From positions 1-35,732 of the forward strand of contig JARIAQ010000055.1 of NCBI GenBank assembly GCA_029257775.1: a stretch of DNA of 35,732 bases, read 5' to 3'. Positions 14,167-22,850 of the stretch are shown here, in pieces (within the stretch, counting starts at the first letter, position 1; each line of letters begins with the position of its first letter). Both the position numbers and the translations under genes were made by a program. Under the pieces are notes generated by a model that worked only from the letters and a program-made list of their open reading frames with translations, made no database searches and was not told the DNA's origin. Source of the stretch: Blautia sp. GTDB taxonomy: Bacteria > Bacillota > Clostridia > Lachnospirales > Lachnospiraceae.

Positions 14167-16050
14167 CTATTTTCCTCTTCTGTAAGACTCCATATAAACT
14201 AATAAAACAGAAATATCTGCTGGAGAAACCCCTGCAATTCTAGACGCCTGACCTATGGAAATCGGCCGATATGCATTTAACTTCTGCTTTGCTTCAATAC
14301 GAAGTCCACTGATTGCATCATAATCAATATCCTTTGGAAGCTTTTTATTTTCCAATTTTTTAAATCCTTCTACTTGCTTCAACTGGCGTCTTATATATCC
14401 ATCATACTTGATATTTATATTAATTTGTTCCCTTACATCATCAGGAAGTTCCGGACGTTTTTTATCTAAAGGCGCTACAATATCATAAGATAATTCTGGT
14501 CTTCTAATTAAATCTCCCAGTGAAATTCCATTTTTTAATGGCGTACTTCCATAGTTTTCAAGGAGCTCCTGTACCTCTTTTACAGCACCTACATGAACGT
14601 GTTCCATACGTTGTGTTTCTTCTTCTATCTTTTCTTTTTTCCACTGAATATAGTCATACTGTTCCTGTGTTACAAGACCTATTTTATAACCTTTTTCTCT
14701 TAATCTAAGATCCGCATTATCCTGCCTTAATAATAAACGATACTCTGCACGGCTAGTCATCATACGATAAGGTTCATGGTTTTCTTTTGTAACTAAATCA
14801 TCAATTAATACTCCAATATAAGACTCTGAACGATCTAAAATTAACTGTTCACGCCCTAAAACTTCCATTGCTGCATTTACACCAGCTACCAATCCCTGAG
14901 CCGCAGCTTCCTCATATCCTGAGCTTCCGTTAAACTGTCCTCCTGAGAATAATCCTTTAATATTTTTAAACTCCAAAGTAGGATAAAGCTGTCTTGCATT
15001 AATACAATCATACTCAATTGCATAAGCATTTCTCACGATTTTTGCATGCTCTAGTCCAGGCACAGAATGATACATTTCATACTGTACATCTTCTGGTAAA
15101 GAACTAGACATTCCCCCTATATACATTTCATTTGTAGATAATCCTTCCGGTTCAATAAAGACTTGATGACGATTTTTATCTGCAAATTTTACAATCTTAT
15201 CTTCAATAGAAGGGCAATAACGAGGTCCAGTTCCCTCAATCATTCCAGAATATAACGGAGAACGATCTAAATTATTTCTTATAATTTCATGAGTCTTTTC
15301 ATTTGTATACGTCAGCCAGCAGGATATCTGCTCAATCTGTACATCTTCTGGATTGGTAGAAAAAGAAAACGGAACCACTCTTTCATCTCCAAACTGCTCT
15401 TCCATTTTTGAAAAATCAATACTTCTTTTATCAATACGTGCTGGTGTTCCTGTCTTAAACCGATACATCTCAATTCCCAGCTCTTTTAAAGAATTTGTAA
15501 GATAATTTGCCGCCTGTAAACCATTTGGTCCTGTTTCATTGCTTACATCTCCGTAAATACATCTAGCCTTTAAATAGGTTCCTGTACATAATACAACTGC
15601 TTTCGTATGATATTCTGCCCCTGAATAGGTTTTTACACCTTTTACCATACCCTCTTCTGCCATAATCTCTGTAACTTCTGCCTGACGAATGGTAAGGTGT
15701 TCTGTATTCTCTAGCGTCTTTCGCATTTCCCTTGTATATTCCTGCTTATCAGCCTGAGCACGAAGAGAATGTACTGCCGGTCCTTTTGATACATTCAGCA
15801 TTTTAGATTGGATAAAAGTTTTATCAATATTTTTTCCCATTTCTCCGCCTAAGGCATCAATTTCTTTTACTAAATGCCCCTTGGAACTACCTCCAATGTT
15901 GGGATTACAAGGCATTAAAGCAATGCTGTCTACACTTACTGTAAACATAATGGTTTCCAATCCCAACCGGGCACAGGCAAGCGCTGCTTCACAGCCTGCA
16001 TGTCCGGCACCTACAATAGCCACATCATAATTTTCGATTAGTACACTCAT
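14167..16050 (-). CDS. mnmG: tRNA uridine-34 modification enzyme MnmG (GidA)
   Basis: This is a full-length, 627-residue FAD protein. The dinucleotide-binding [10 protein letters not shown] lies at 14-23. It is followed by the signature [20 protein letters not shown] around 49-68, CTGTYL, and the second signature [17 protein letters not shown] near 372-388. The C-terminal helical domain ([16 protein letters not shown]) binds MnmE and tRNA. With MnmE it installs the aminomethyl-type group at C5 of wobble uridines. A DnaA box lies in the 65-base gap that separates it from mnmE. Confidence 0.97.
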   Translation of the reverse strand: MSVLIENYDVAIVGAGHAGCEAALACARLGLETIMFTVSVDSIALMPCNPNIGGSSKGHLVKEIDALGGEMGKNIDKTFIQSKMLNVSKGPAVHSLRAQADKQEYTREMRKTLENTEHLTIRQAEVTEIMAEEGMVKGVKTYSGAEYHTKAVVLCTGTYLKARCIYGDVSNETGPNGLQAANYLTNSLKELGIEMYRFKTGTPARIDKRSIDFSKMEEQFGDERVVPFSFSTNPEDVQIEQISCWLTYTNEKTHEIIRNNLDRSPLYSGMIEGTGPRYCPSIEDKIVKFADKNRHQVFIEPEGLSTNEMYIGGMSSSLPEDVQYEMYHSVPGLEHAKIVRNAYAIEYDCINARQLYPTLEFKNIKGLFSGGQFNGSSGYEEAAAQGLVAGVNAAMEVLGREQLILDRSESYIGVLIDDLVTKENHEPYRMMTSRAEYRLLLRQDNADLRLREKGYKIGLVTQEQYDYIQWKKEKIEEETQRMEHVHVGAVKEVQELLENYGSTPLKNGISLGDLIRRPELSYDIVAPLDKKRPELPDDVREQININIKYDGYIRRQLKQVEGFKKLENKKLPKDIDYDAISGLRIEAKQKLNAYRPISIGQASRIAGVSPADISVLLVYMESYRRGK

Positions 16051-16091
16051 TTTGGATTCCCTTTCTACATTTCTTCCTGTTTTTTAAGAAG

Positions 16092-16100
16092 TTATCCACA
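16092..16100 (+). promoter_or_regulatory. Consensus DnaA box in the mnmE-mnmG gap
   Basis: TTATCCACA matches the consensus DnaA box exactly. It is 4-5 kb from the origin clusters, between the mnmE stop and mnmG start. It is a single site, so function is unproven. Confidence 0.65.
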
Positions 16101-16115
16101 TTTTTCTATTATTTA

Positions 16116-17489
16116 CTACTTTCCTGTGCAAAACTTTGAGAAAATTTCATTTACTAAATCCTCTCCTACGGACTCTCCAATAATACTTCCCAACGCCTCA
16201 TAAGCATTCATTAAATCAATAGAGAAGAAATCCTCCGGCATTTGCATTTCAATACTATTTTCTACTAATTCCAGACTTCTTTTTGCATCTTCAAGAGCTG
16301 TCTTATGACGCATATTAGTAATATAAACTTCATCATTAAATGATAAATTTCCTTCAAAGAATAGCTCTTTAATTTGTGCTTCTAAACTGTCTATACCTTC
16401 TTCTTCTTTAGCAGAAACAGCTACTACTGGATGATTTGTTTTTTCCTTCAATTCCTCTTCTGTAACTTGTTGCTGCAAGTCCATTTTATTTAAAATTACA
16501 ATAGCTTTTTTATTCTTTAAAAGCTCAATAATCTCTTTATCATTATCATCCAAAGGCACTGAGGAATCTACTACATAAAGAATCAAATCAGCATCTTTTG
16601 CATTTTCCATAGCCTTTTTTACACCGATCTTTTCCACTATATCATCTGTATTACGAATACCTGCAGTATCAATCATTCTAAGAGAAATTCCATGTAAAAC
16701 AATCGTTTCTTCCAATATATCTCTGGTAGTACCTGCAATATCCGTTACAATAGCTCTTTCTTCTCCAACCAGCAAATTCAAAAGCGAAGATTTTCCCGCA
16801 TTTGGCTTTCCTACAATAACCGTCTTGATACCTTCTTTCATAAGTTTTCCTTCTCTTACTGTATCCAAAAGGTTATTTAATTTCTCTTTTAAAAGGCTGA
16901 TTTTTCCTTCTAAAGTATCTCCATATCCGTCAATACTAATATGTTCTGGGTCGTCTAAAGCCGATTCAATATATGCAATCTGATAAATAATTTCTTGTCT
17001 AATTTCCTTAATTACCCTCTGTATATTTCCTCTTAACTGACTTATAGAACTCTTTAAAGCATATTCATTTTTTGCATTGATTACATCAATAACCGCCTCT
17101 GCCTGAGATAAATCTATCCTTCCATTTAAAAACGCGCGCTTGGTAAATTCTCCCGGTTCCGCTGGTCTTGCTCCATATTTTATTACTGTCTCCAGCACTC
17201 TTTTCATTGCAAGAACTCCGCCATGACAATCAATTTCTACTGTATTTTCTCCAGTATAACTCTTTGGCGCATCCATAATCATTACCAGAACTTCATCTAT
17301 TACTTCATCTTGATCACATATAAATCCATACTGAATAGTATGGGTAGGAACATTTTCAATTTTCTTTTTTCCGCCTTTAGAACGATATATCTTACCTACA
17401 ATTTCCCTACTTTTAGGTCCGCTAATACGAATAATTCCTATTCCTGATGCAGTCATTGCTGTTGCAACAGCTGCAATTGTATCTGCCAT
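16116..17489 (-). CDS. mnmE: tRNA modification GTPase MnmE (TrmE)
   Basis: A 457-residue GTPase. The N-terminal tetrahydrofolate-binding domain (1-118) includes PGEFTKRAFLNGRIDL (112-127). The inserted G-domain shows P-loop GKPNAGKS (227-234), TTRD (254-257), DTAG (274-277) and NKMD (334-337). The protein ends FCTGK, with the conserved cysteine C454; the usual form is FCIGK. It dimerises through the N-domain and acts with MnmG in wobble-uridine modification. A terminator-like hairpin separates it from jag, and TATAAT at 17540-17545 on the minus strand is a likely -10, so the mnmE-mnmG-rsmG unit probably has its own promoter. Confidence 0.97.
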   Translation of the reverse strand: MADTIAAVATAMTASGIGIIRISGPKSREIVGKIYRSKGGKKKIENVPTHTIQYGFICDQDEVIDEVLVMIMDAPKSYTGENTVEIDCHGGVLAMKRVLETVIKYGARPAEPGEFTKRAFLNGRIDLSQAEAVIDVINAKNEYALKSSISQLRGNIQRVIKEIRQEIIYQIAYIESALDDPEHISIDGYGDTLEGKISLLKEKLNNLLDTVREGKLMKEGIKTVIVGKPNAGKSSLLNLLVGEERAIVTDIAGTTRDILEETIVLHGISLRMIDTAGIRNTDDIVEKIGVKKAMENAKDADLILYVVDSSVPLDDNDKEIIELLKNKKAIVILNKMDLQQQVTEEELKEKTNHPVVAVSAKEEEGIDSLEAQIKELFFEGNLSFNDEVYITNMRHKTALEDAKRSLELVENSIEMQMPEDFFSIDLMNAYEALGSIIGESVGEDLVNEIFSKFCTGK

Positions 17490-17556
17490 ATTTTGCTCCT
17501 TTCCTCATCTCTTTTTATAGAGTTATCATATAAATAATCATTATATATAAAAAGAA

Positions 17557-17610
17557 ATTCTAGGAAAAAGCGCAAGGGACTCCCCTATTATTCACGCTTT
17601 CACCTAGAAT
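17557..17610 (-). terminator. Compound hairpin terminator between jag and mnmE
   Basis: Outer arms ATTCTAGG and CCTAGAAT enclose a second pair, AAAGCG and CGCTTT, with an inner GGGGAGTCCC-type dyad. Read on the minus strand it is followed by TTTCTTTTTAT. It lies 11 bases past the jag stop. Confidence 0.7.
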
Positions 17611-17621
17611 AATTTATTTTT

Positions 17622-18404
17622 CTATCTATTTTTTAATTTTACTACCACATGACGATATGGTTCATTTCCTTCGCTGTAAGTTTCTACATATCGATTTCCC
17701 TGTAATGCAGAATGAATAATTCTTCTTTCATAAGGATTCATTGGTTCAAGAGAAACTGTTTTTCTTGTTTTTCTTACTTTATAAGCAATACTTCTTGCCA
17801 AGTTTTCCAGAGTCTCTTTTCTTCTGTTGCGATAATCTTCTGTATCAAGCTTTACGCGAACATAACCCTGTGTCCCCTTATTTACTACTAAACTGGTAAG
17901 ATACTGTAGAGAATCTAATGTCTGGCCTCTTTTACCAATAAGAATTCCCATATCCTTTCCTACAAATTCAATATCAAGATTTTCTTCAGAAGGCTTATAT
18001 TCCATCTTAATTTCTACATCCATATTCATGGCTTGGAAAACTCCGCTTAAGAATTTTTCCGCTTCTGCCTTCATATTCTCAATCTCTTCTTCACTTCTTA
18101 CAATAACTTTCTTTTCTTCACGTGGTTTTTCTTTTTCTATTTCTTTTTCAACTTCAGGTGTATTCTTTTTTGTCTCTTCTTTGATTACTTCTGATGGTTT
18201 TTTCTTTGGTTCCTTTGGTAAGGATTTTTCAACTTCTTTTTTTGCCGCTTTAATAATTGCCGGCTTTGTACCAAAACCTAAAAATCCCACTTTTCCTTCA
18301 GATACTATCTGAATTTCAAGGTTTTCACTGGATACTTCAAATTCAAGACTTGCCTTTGTAATGGCTTCATCTACTGTTTTAGCAGAAAATTCTCTGAACT
18401 CCAT
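17622..18404 (-). CDS. jag: Jag/KhpB RNA-binding protein (SpoIIIJ-associated)
   Basis: A 260-residue protein. The Jag-N domain occupies about 1-52 (FSAKTVDEAITKA; VGFLGFGTKPAI). A long Lys/Glu/Pro linker follows (53-105). The KH-like domain has LIGKRGQTLDSLQYL (155-169, GKRG loop 157-160). The R3H domain spans about 190-258 (RRKETLENLARSIAYK, NPYERRIIHSAL). Its relatives bind RNA and affect cell division and envelope homeostasis in Firmicutes. It follows yidC by 19 bases, with AGGGGG before its ATG. Confidence 0.95.
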   Translation of the reverse strand: MEFREFSAKTVDEAITKASLEFEVSSENLEIQIVSEGKVGFLGFGTKPAIIKAAKKEVEKSLPKEPKKKPSEVIKEETKKNTPEVEKEIEKEKPREEKKVIVRSEEEIENMKAEAEKFLSGVFQAMNMDVEIKMEYKPSEENLDIEFVGKDMGILIGKRGQTLDSLQYLTSLVVNKGTQGYVRVKLDTEDYRNRRKETLENLARSIAYKVRKTRKTVSLEPMNPYERRIIHSALQGNRYVETYSEGNEPYRHVVVKLKNR

Positions 18405-18423
18405 CTTTTTTCCCCCTTACCTT

Positions 18424-19698
18424 CTATTTCTTTTTCCCTTTGTTATCTGCATCAAACTGCGCTACCATATTTGCTTTCGATGCTAAGCTACCCGGTTTTG
18501 TTTTCGGAACTTCAGCTGTATATGCGGATGTATTTTTTACAGATTTACTCTTGTCCGCAATAGTTTTCTTCTTTGTTTCATCAATATTGCGCACATTCAT
18601 CTTCGCCTGTTGACTGATATTCTGAGAAGTAACACCTAACTTCGCTTTTTTCTTATCCATTTTTAATTTATTCTTCTGAATAAATTCTTCCATATCCATG
18701 TGATCCAAGTGCTTGTTAATAATTAACTGCTGTACACTTCGAATAACAGCACCGATAATCCAGTAAATACCAATACCTACTGGGAATGTAAAACAGATGA
18801 ATGCTGTCATCAATGGCATGAACATATTCATAGTTTTCATGGTTGTTTCCATCTGAGATGGTGCACCATTACTTGTATTAGATGCAGTCTGAATAAGTTT
18901 CATATTCAGCACCTGTGTTCCCCATGCCAGTACAGGAATTAAAATAGCTGCAATAATTAACATATAATGCTGTGCAGACCAACCAGACTGAATTAAAGCC
19001 CATGGATTATCTGCAATGTTAAGTCCTAAAAAGTTCTGCATCGGATGCAATTTATCTGCAGTCTGATTTAAAACATCTGCAAAACCATGGAACTTATCAA
19101 TATCTGCAAGTTTATCCCACTGCGCTGGAGACAAACTATATAAAAAGTCCACGATATGATCACTACTTAAAGTTCCTGACATAGGAATATAGCTATTCTT
19201 AATTCCATTATCTTTAACAAAATTAAAAATAATATCTGAATAACCACTAACCTCAGTAATATGAGAAACTGCAGATGCAAATACATCTCTAATTCCTCCA
19301 ATGTATCCTGGAATTTTAATAATAACTTGATATAATGCAAAGAAAATAGGCATCTGAATCAACATTTGCAAACAACTTCCTGTAGGAGAAACACCATATT
19401 TTTCATAAACACCCATGGTTTCTTCCTGCATTTTTAACTGAGAATTCTGATCCTTTTTTCCTCTATATTTCTTCTGAATATTCTGCAGTTCAGGAGCCAT
19501 AACTGCATTCATTTTCGCAAATTTTTGCTGTTTAATCTGCAATGGAGTCATAAAAGCATATATGACAAGAGTAAAGATAATTATACATAAACCTAAATTA
19601 TGCACTCCAATGCTGTAAATGCCGTTCATCAGCCAGCCAAGCACTTCTGCCACCCAGTTAACAATCGGCATGGTACTCTTAGTTAGTAACACACCCAA
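18424..19698 (-). CDS. yidC: Membrane protein insertase YidC/SpoIIIJ, variant form
   Basis: The start is TTG 19698, with AAGGAGG 9 bases upstream. The 424-residue protein carries the YidC/Oxa1 core: helix 30-50 ending in MTPLQIKQQKFAKM, a coiled cytoplasmic hairpin (about 65-105), GSCLQMLIQMPIFFALY, and the last helices FMPLMTAFICFTFPVGIGIYWI. There is no obvious lipobox. Two oddities stand out. The arginine that normally lies five residues before the PL of the first core helix (R366 in E. coli) is Tyr47. An extra-cytoplasmic insert of roughly 100 residues lies between core helices 2 and 3 (about 140-245). The tail is Lys-rich, suited to ribosome contact. Insertase function is assigned from family and operon context. 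Confidence 0.95.
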   Translation of the reverse strand: MGVLLTKSTMPIVNWVAEVLGWLMNGIYSIGVHNLGLCIIIFTLVIYAFMTPLQIKQQKFAKMNAVMAPELQNIQKKYRGKKDQNSQLKMQEETMGVYEKYGVSPTGSCLQMLIQMPIFFALYQVIIKIPGYIGGIRDVFASAVSHITEVSGYSDIIFNFVKDNGIKNSYIPMSGTLSSDHIVDFLYSLSPAQWDKLADIDKFHGFADVLNQTADKLHPMQNFLGLNIADNPWALIQSGWSAQHYMLIIAAILIPVLAWGTQVLNMKLIQTASNTSNGAPSQMETTMKTMNMFMPLMTAFICFTFPVGIGIYWIIGAVIRSVQQLIINKHLDHMDMEEFIQKNKLKMDKKKAKLGVTSQNISQQAKMNVRNIDETKKKTIADKSKSVKNTSAYTAEVPKTKPGSLASKANMVAQFDADNKGKKK

Positions 19699-19737
19699 AA
19701 CAATAATCCTCCTTCTTGACCTTTATCTCCTAATCTA

Positions 19738-19947
19738 TTACGGTACAGGATCATAGCCTCCCTTAGAAAAAGGGTTACATCTTAATATTCTCCATGCCGC
19801 CAAAAGACTTCCTTTTACTGCACCGTATTTTTCAATTGCTTCTAATCCATATTGAGAACATGTAGGTGTATACGGGCAACATGTACTTTTTAAAGGAGAT
19901 AAATACTTCTGATAACCTTTAATCAACATTATTAGTATTTTTTTCAT
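19738..19947 (-). CDS. yidD: Membrane protein insertion efficiency factor YidD
   Basis: A 69-residue protein with the full YidD signature: an amphipathic N-terminal helix ([15 protein letters not shown]), the cysteine cluster [33 protein letters not shown], and the terminal YDPVP. YidD assists YidC-dependent membrane protein insertion. Its start codon lies inside rnpA (29-base overlap), implying translational coupling, and yidC follows after 39 bases. Confidence 0.95.
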   Translation of the reverse strand: MKKILIMLIKGYQKYLSPLKSTCCPYTPTCSQYGLEAIEKYGAVKGSLLAAWRILRCNPFSKGGYDPVP

Positions 19948-20290
19948 TCTCTTTACTTCTCACAACCTTGTGCAATCTTCCTAAATGCAGAAGGGCACTC
20001 TCTAACACGTGGTAATTTTGATTTTTCCCATTCACTCTTACCACTACTACAATATCATATCCACAACAAAATTTTTCTTCATTCAGACGGTAACCTTCTC
20101 TGATTAAACGCGTTAAATGATGTCTTACTACACTATTACCGACTTTTTTACTTACGGATATACCGATTCTATTACGATTCAACTGGTTTTCCCGAATATA
20201 CATAACCAGATAACGATTTGCGTATGATGTTCCCGTTTTGTAAACCAGTTGAAAATCGTTGTTCTTTTTTAATGATTCTGAATACTTCAT
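19919..20290 (-). CDS. rnpA: Ribonuclease P protein component
   Basis: A 123-residue basic protein with AAAGGA before the [25 protein letters not shown] (from residue 38) followed by RLIREGYR is the RNase P protein signature. It binds the RNA subunit and the 5' leader of pre-tRNA. Here the usual R-N-R of the signature reads R56-H57-H58, while the flanking SKKVGNSVV and RLIRE are standard. The C-terminal tail extends past VVVVRVNGK with an Asn/Lys-rich end that overlaps yidD. It follows rpmH after a small hairpin. Confidence 0.95.
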   Translation of the reverse strand: MKYSESLKKNNDFQLVYKTGTSYANRYLVMYIRENQLNRNRIGISVSKKVGNSVVRHHLTRLIREGYRLNEEKFCCGYDIVVVVRVNGKNQNYHVLESALLHLGRLHKVVRSKENEKNTNNVD

Positions 20291-20318
20291 ACTCTATCCT
20301 TTACCGCAAAGAGAAGAA

Positions 20319-20340
20319 AAGACCACATGTCTGCGGTCTT
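20319..20340 (-). terminator. Small hairpin overlapping the rpmH stop codon
   Basis: On the minus strand AAGACCGC pairs with GTGGTCTT (one G-U) around a 6-base loop, followed by TTCTTCTC. The 5' arm includes two bases of the rpmH stop. It could be a leaky terminator that lowers rnpA relative to rpmH expression. Confidence 0.5.
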
Positions 20341-20473
20341 AAGCTGATAATTTTTTTCTTCCTTTTGCTCTTCTAGCAGCTAAAACTTTTCTTCCGCCAG
20401 CACTGCTCATTCTAGCTCTAAATCCATGAACTTTGGAACGCTGTCTTTTTTTAGGCTGAAATGTCATTTTCAT
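20339..20473 (-). CDS. rpmH: 50S ribosomal protein L34
   Basis: ATG 20473 is preceded by GGGAGG at a spacing of about 9 bases. The 44-residue product begins [19 protein letters not shown] and continues [19 protein letters not shown], ending RKKLSA. This is the standard L34 sequence and length. It is the first gene of the rpmH-rnpA-yidD-yidC-jag operon, reading away from oriC. Confidence 0.97.
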   Translation of the reverse strand: MKMTFQPKKRQRSKVHGFRARMSSAGGRKVLAARRAKGRKKLSA

Positions 20474-21126
20474 ATTCAAGGCACCTCCCTTATATTAATG
20501 GACATCTTTCCGATAATAATTTAATTTAGATGTCACTTCTAGTTATGCATGATAGAAAACATCATTTCAATTATATTCAGAAACCCTTATTTCGTCAAGC
20601 ACTTATTTACGTTTTCTGCGGTTTTTTCCATGGTTTTTGCAATCCACATAGATTCCACAAGAAATCCACATCAAAATGTTTCCATCTTGCATTAACTAAA
20701 ATTATCCATTTTTTTATACACACAGTTATTCACATTATTTCAGTTCACATAAGTTTATCCACAAAATGTGGATAACATGTGGATAACTTATACCAGATAT
20801 TCACATTCTTCTACCTTATAATTTCAAAAACCCTTATTTTTCATGGTTTTTCGACATGTGGATTATGTTTTTTACGTTATACACATTTTTCACATTTCTA
20901 TTTTTCCACATCTTTTTCGCTACATATTGTCCTCATTTTCCACATTCTTATTTCCACATACACACATTTCCATTTTTTTCATCTATTTTTTAGTATTACT
21001 TCTATATATAATGTAAACAGTAAAGTTTTCCACATACCAACATTCCTCAAACACCGGTTTTTTAATTTTTCATTGATAAAACTCCTTTTTTATTATATTA
21101 TATAGATAATAATACTTTTTTTTGCC

Positions 21127-21157
21127 TATGATTGAATGAGGTAATCAGTCAATCATA
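21127..21157. repeat. 9-bp perfect inverted repeat upstream of the dnaA promoter
   Basis: TATGATTGA (21127-21135) and TCAATCATA (21149-21157) flank 13 bases that contain a further partial copy, TAATCA. It lies 25 bases before the TATAAT assigned to dnaA, so it could be an operator. It does not match a DnaA box. Confidence 0.7.
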
Positions 21158-21181
21158 TATTTTTGTGTTTTAAAATCGGCA

Positions 21182-21187
21182 TATAAT
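21182..21187 (+). promoter_or_regulatory. -10 element of dnaA
   Basis: TATAAT lies 20 bases before the chosen ATG. The -35 region is poor (T-rich), which suggests activation or an extended regulatory region. With this -10 the leader is very short, about 14 bases. Confidence 0.45.
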
Positions 21188-21207
21188 ACTTATTAGGAGA
21201 AATGAAA

Positions 21208-22572
21208 ATGCACATAATACAGGAAAAATGGTCAGATATCTTAAATATGATTAAAATTGAACATGATGTTTCTGATGTTTCCTTCAATGCATGGCTTGAA
21301 CCTTTAGAGGTTTATAAAGTAGAAGGAAATGTTGTTACAATTATTGTTACAAATGGGAGCATGGCATTAGATTATATTAATAAAAAATACCTTCTCCCTT
21401 TAAAAGTTTCCATTGCAGAAACTATTGGACAAGATTTTGAGATTTCACTTGTTCTTCCAGAAGATATTAAAGAAGAATTTAAAGAACCTCCCGCAGCCAC
21501 CCCTGCAAGTTTAAATGAAAATATTGAAAAAGCAAACTTAAATCCTCGTTATACTTTTGATACTTTTGTTGTAGGAAATAACAACAAAATGGCTCATGCT
21601 GCATCTTTGGCAGTTGCGGAATCTCCGGGAGAAGCTTACAATCCACTGTTTATCTATGGTGGTGTAGGTCTTGGAAAAACACATTTAATGCATTCCATTG
21701 CACATTTTGTTTTACAAAAAAATCCAAGTGCAAAAGTTCTATATGTAACAAGTGAATATTTTACAAATGAACTGATTGACTCTATTCGTAATGGTAATAA
21801 TACCACTATGTCAAAGTTCCGTGAGAAATATCGCAATATTGATGTTCTTCTAATTGATGATATTCAGTTTATTATTGGAAAAGAATCTACACAGGAAGAA
21901 TTTTTCCATACTTTCAATGCTCTGCATGGAGCTAAAAAACAGATTGTTATTTCATCTGATAAACCACCAAAAGATATGGAAATTTTAGAAGATCGCCTTC
22001 GTTCACGTTTTGAATGGGGGTTAATTGTAGATATTTCTTCTCCTGATTATGAAACAAGAATGGCCATTCTTCGAAAAAAAGAAGAATTAGATGGTTACAA
22101 AATTGATGATGAAGTAATTGAATATATTGCCAAAAATGTAAAATCAAATATTCGTGAGCTGGAAGGTTCTCTCAATAAAATTATGGCCTATGCCAATCTT
22201 GAAAAAAGTGAAATTAACCTAGCTTTAGCCGAAAAAGTATTAAAAGATATTATTTCTCCTAACCAGAAGCGCATTATTACACCAGAACTTATTATTGAAG
22301 TTGTTGCAGAACACTTTGATCTACAACCTTCTGATCTTACTGGCAATAAACGAAATGCTAAAATTGTATTTCCAAGACAAATTGTCATGTATTTATGCCG
22401 CAATATGACGGAAGTAACCTTAAAAAATATCGGAAAAGTCTTAGGTGGCAGAGATCATACTACTATTATGAACGGCATTGATAAAATTGAAGCAGAACTT
22501 AATGGTTCAAATGCCGCTCCGACTCAGGAAATTATTGATATTTTAAAGAAAAAAATCAATCCATCAAAATAG
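21208..22572 (+). CDS. dnaA: Chromosomal replication initiator DnaA
   Basis: AGGAGA (21195-21200) is 7 bases before ATG 21208 but only 1 base before ATG 21202, so the second ATG is the better start, giving 454 residues. Domain I (1-75) mediates oligomerisation and helicase loading (WSDILNMI, VSFNAWLEPL). Domain II is short (about 82-112). Domain III is the AAA+ core, with Walker A GGVGLGKTHL (151-160) and Walker B LLIDDIQF (214-221). Domain IV carries the DnaA signature GGRDHTTI (413-420) that reads DnaA boxes. DnaA-box clusters on both sides imply autoregulation. It is the first gene of the right arm. Confidence 0.98.
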   Translation: MHIIQEKWSDILNMIKIEHDVSDVSFNAWLEPLEVYKVEGNVVTIIVTNGSMALDYINKKYLLPLKVSIAETIGQDFEISLVLPEDIKEEFKEPPAATPASLNENIEKANLNPRYTFDTFVVGNNNKMAHAASLAVAESPGEAYNPLFIYGGVGLGKTHLMHSIAHFVLQKNPSAKVLYVTSEYFTNELIDSIRNGNNTTMSKFREKYRNIDVLLIDDIQFIIGKESTQEEFFHTFNALHGAKKQIVISSDKPPKDMEILEDRLRSRFEWGLIVDISSPDYETRMAILRKKEELDGYKIDDEVIEYIAKNVKSNIRELEGSLNKIMAYANLEKSEINLALAEKVLKDIISPNQKRIITPELIIEVVAEHFDLQPSDLTGNKRNAKIVFPRQIVMYLCRNMTEVTLKNIGKVLGGRDHTTIMNGIDKIEAELNGSNAAPTQEIIDILKKKINPSK

Positions 22573-22850
22573 AATACTTTTATCCACATTAGCTGGTGTA
22601 TATTATGTGAATTCGTTGTGGAAAACCTTTTTTGTTATTTTTACGGTTTTTAACCCACATTTTTATCAACAGGTCTTACACTTGAATTTCAACCTTAACC
22701 CACAAAGTTATCCATATCCTTAAAGCCCGTGTTTTCTAAGGTTTTATGAGTTATTCACATATTCACAGCCCCTACGGCGGTTACTACGAATTTTTTATAT
22801 TTTTTTATTATTATTTAACCACTTCACACAGAAAGGAAGTTATTCACACT
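22573..22850. other. oriC, downstream region with DnaA boxes and probable DNA unwinding element
   Basis: TTATCCACA lies at 22580-22588, TTATTCACA at 22751-22759 and 22840-22848, and a near-match TTATCCATA at 22708-22716. After the 22751 box comes a second TTCACA, then a GC-rich block CCCCTACGGCGG (22769-22780), then TTACTACGAA. An almost pure A/T tract follows (22791-22817, TTTTTTATAT and TTTTTTATTATTATTTAA). The order boxes, GC block, short trio-like triplets, AT tract matches the basal unwinding system described for Bacillus-type origins. I take this AT tract as the likely melting site. The dnaN ribosome-binding site is at the right end. Confidence 0.8.

Larger units (their letters stand above)
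20474..21207. other. oriC, upstream DnaA-box region (rpmH-dnaA intergenic)
   Basis: This 0.73-kb noncoding region is pyrimidine-rich on the plus strand. TTATTCACA lies at 20726-20734. A tight trio follows: TTATCCACA at 20755-20763 (plus) and TGTGGATAA at 20767-20775 and 20778-20786 (minus-oriented consensus boxes). Weaker plus-strand boxes of the form TTTTCCACA recur to the right, for example 20902-20910 and 21026-21034. The rpmH promoter must lie at its left end and the dnaA promoter at its right. Position beside dnaA, box density and gene polarity on both sides identify it as the upstream half of a bipartite origin. Two long open frames here are by-products of low stop density. Confidence 0.88.

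Noticed and set aside
20530-21105. Two long plus-strand open frames in the rpmH-dnaA gap
   Set aside because: They lack ribosome-binding sites, translate into Phe/His/Ile-rich nonsense and cover the DnaA-box region. They arise from the T-rich strand.
22746-22850. A 35-residue N-terminal extension of DnaN
   Set aside because: The extension translates the DnaA boxes and AT tract. The standard clamp start MKLVCPKSELQ at 22851 has a ribosome-binding site.
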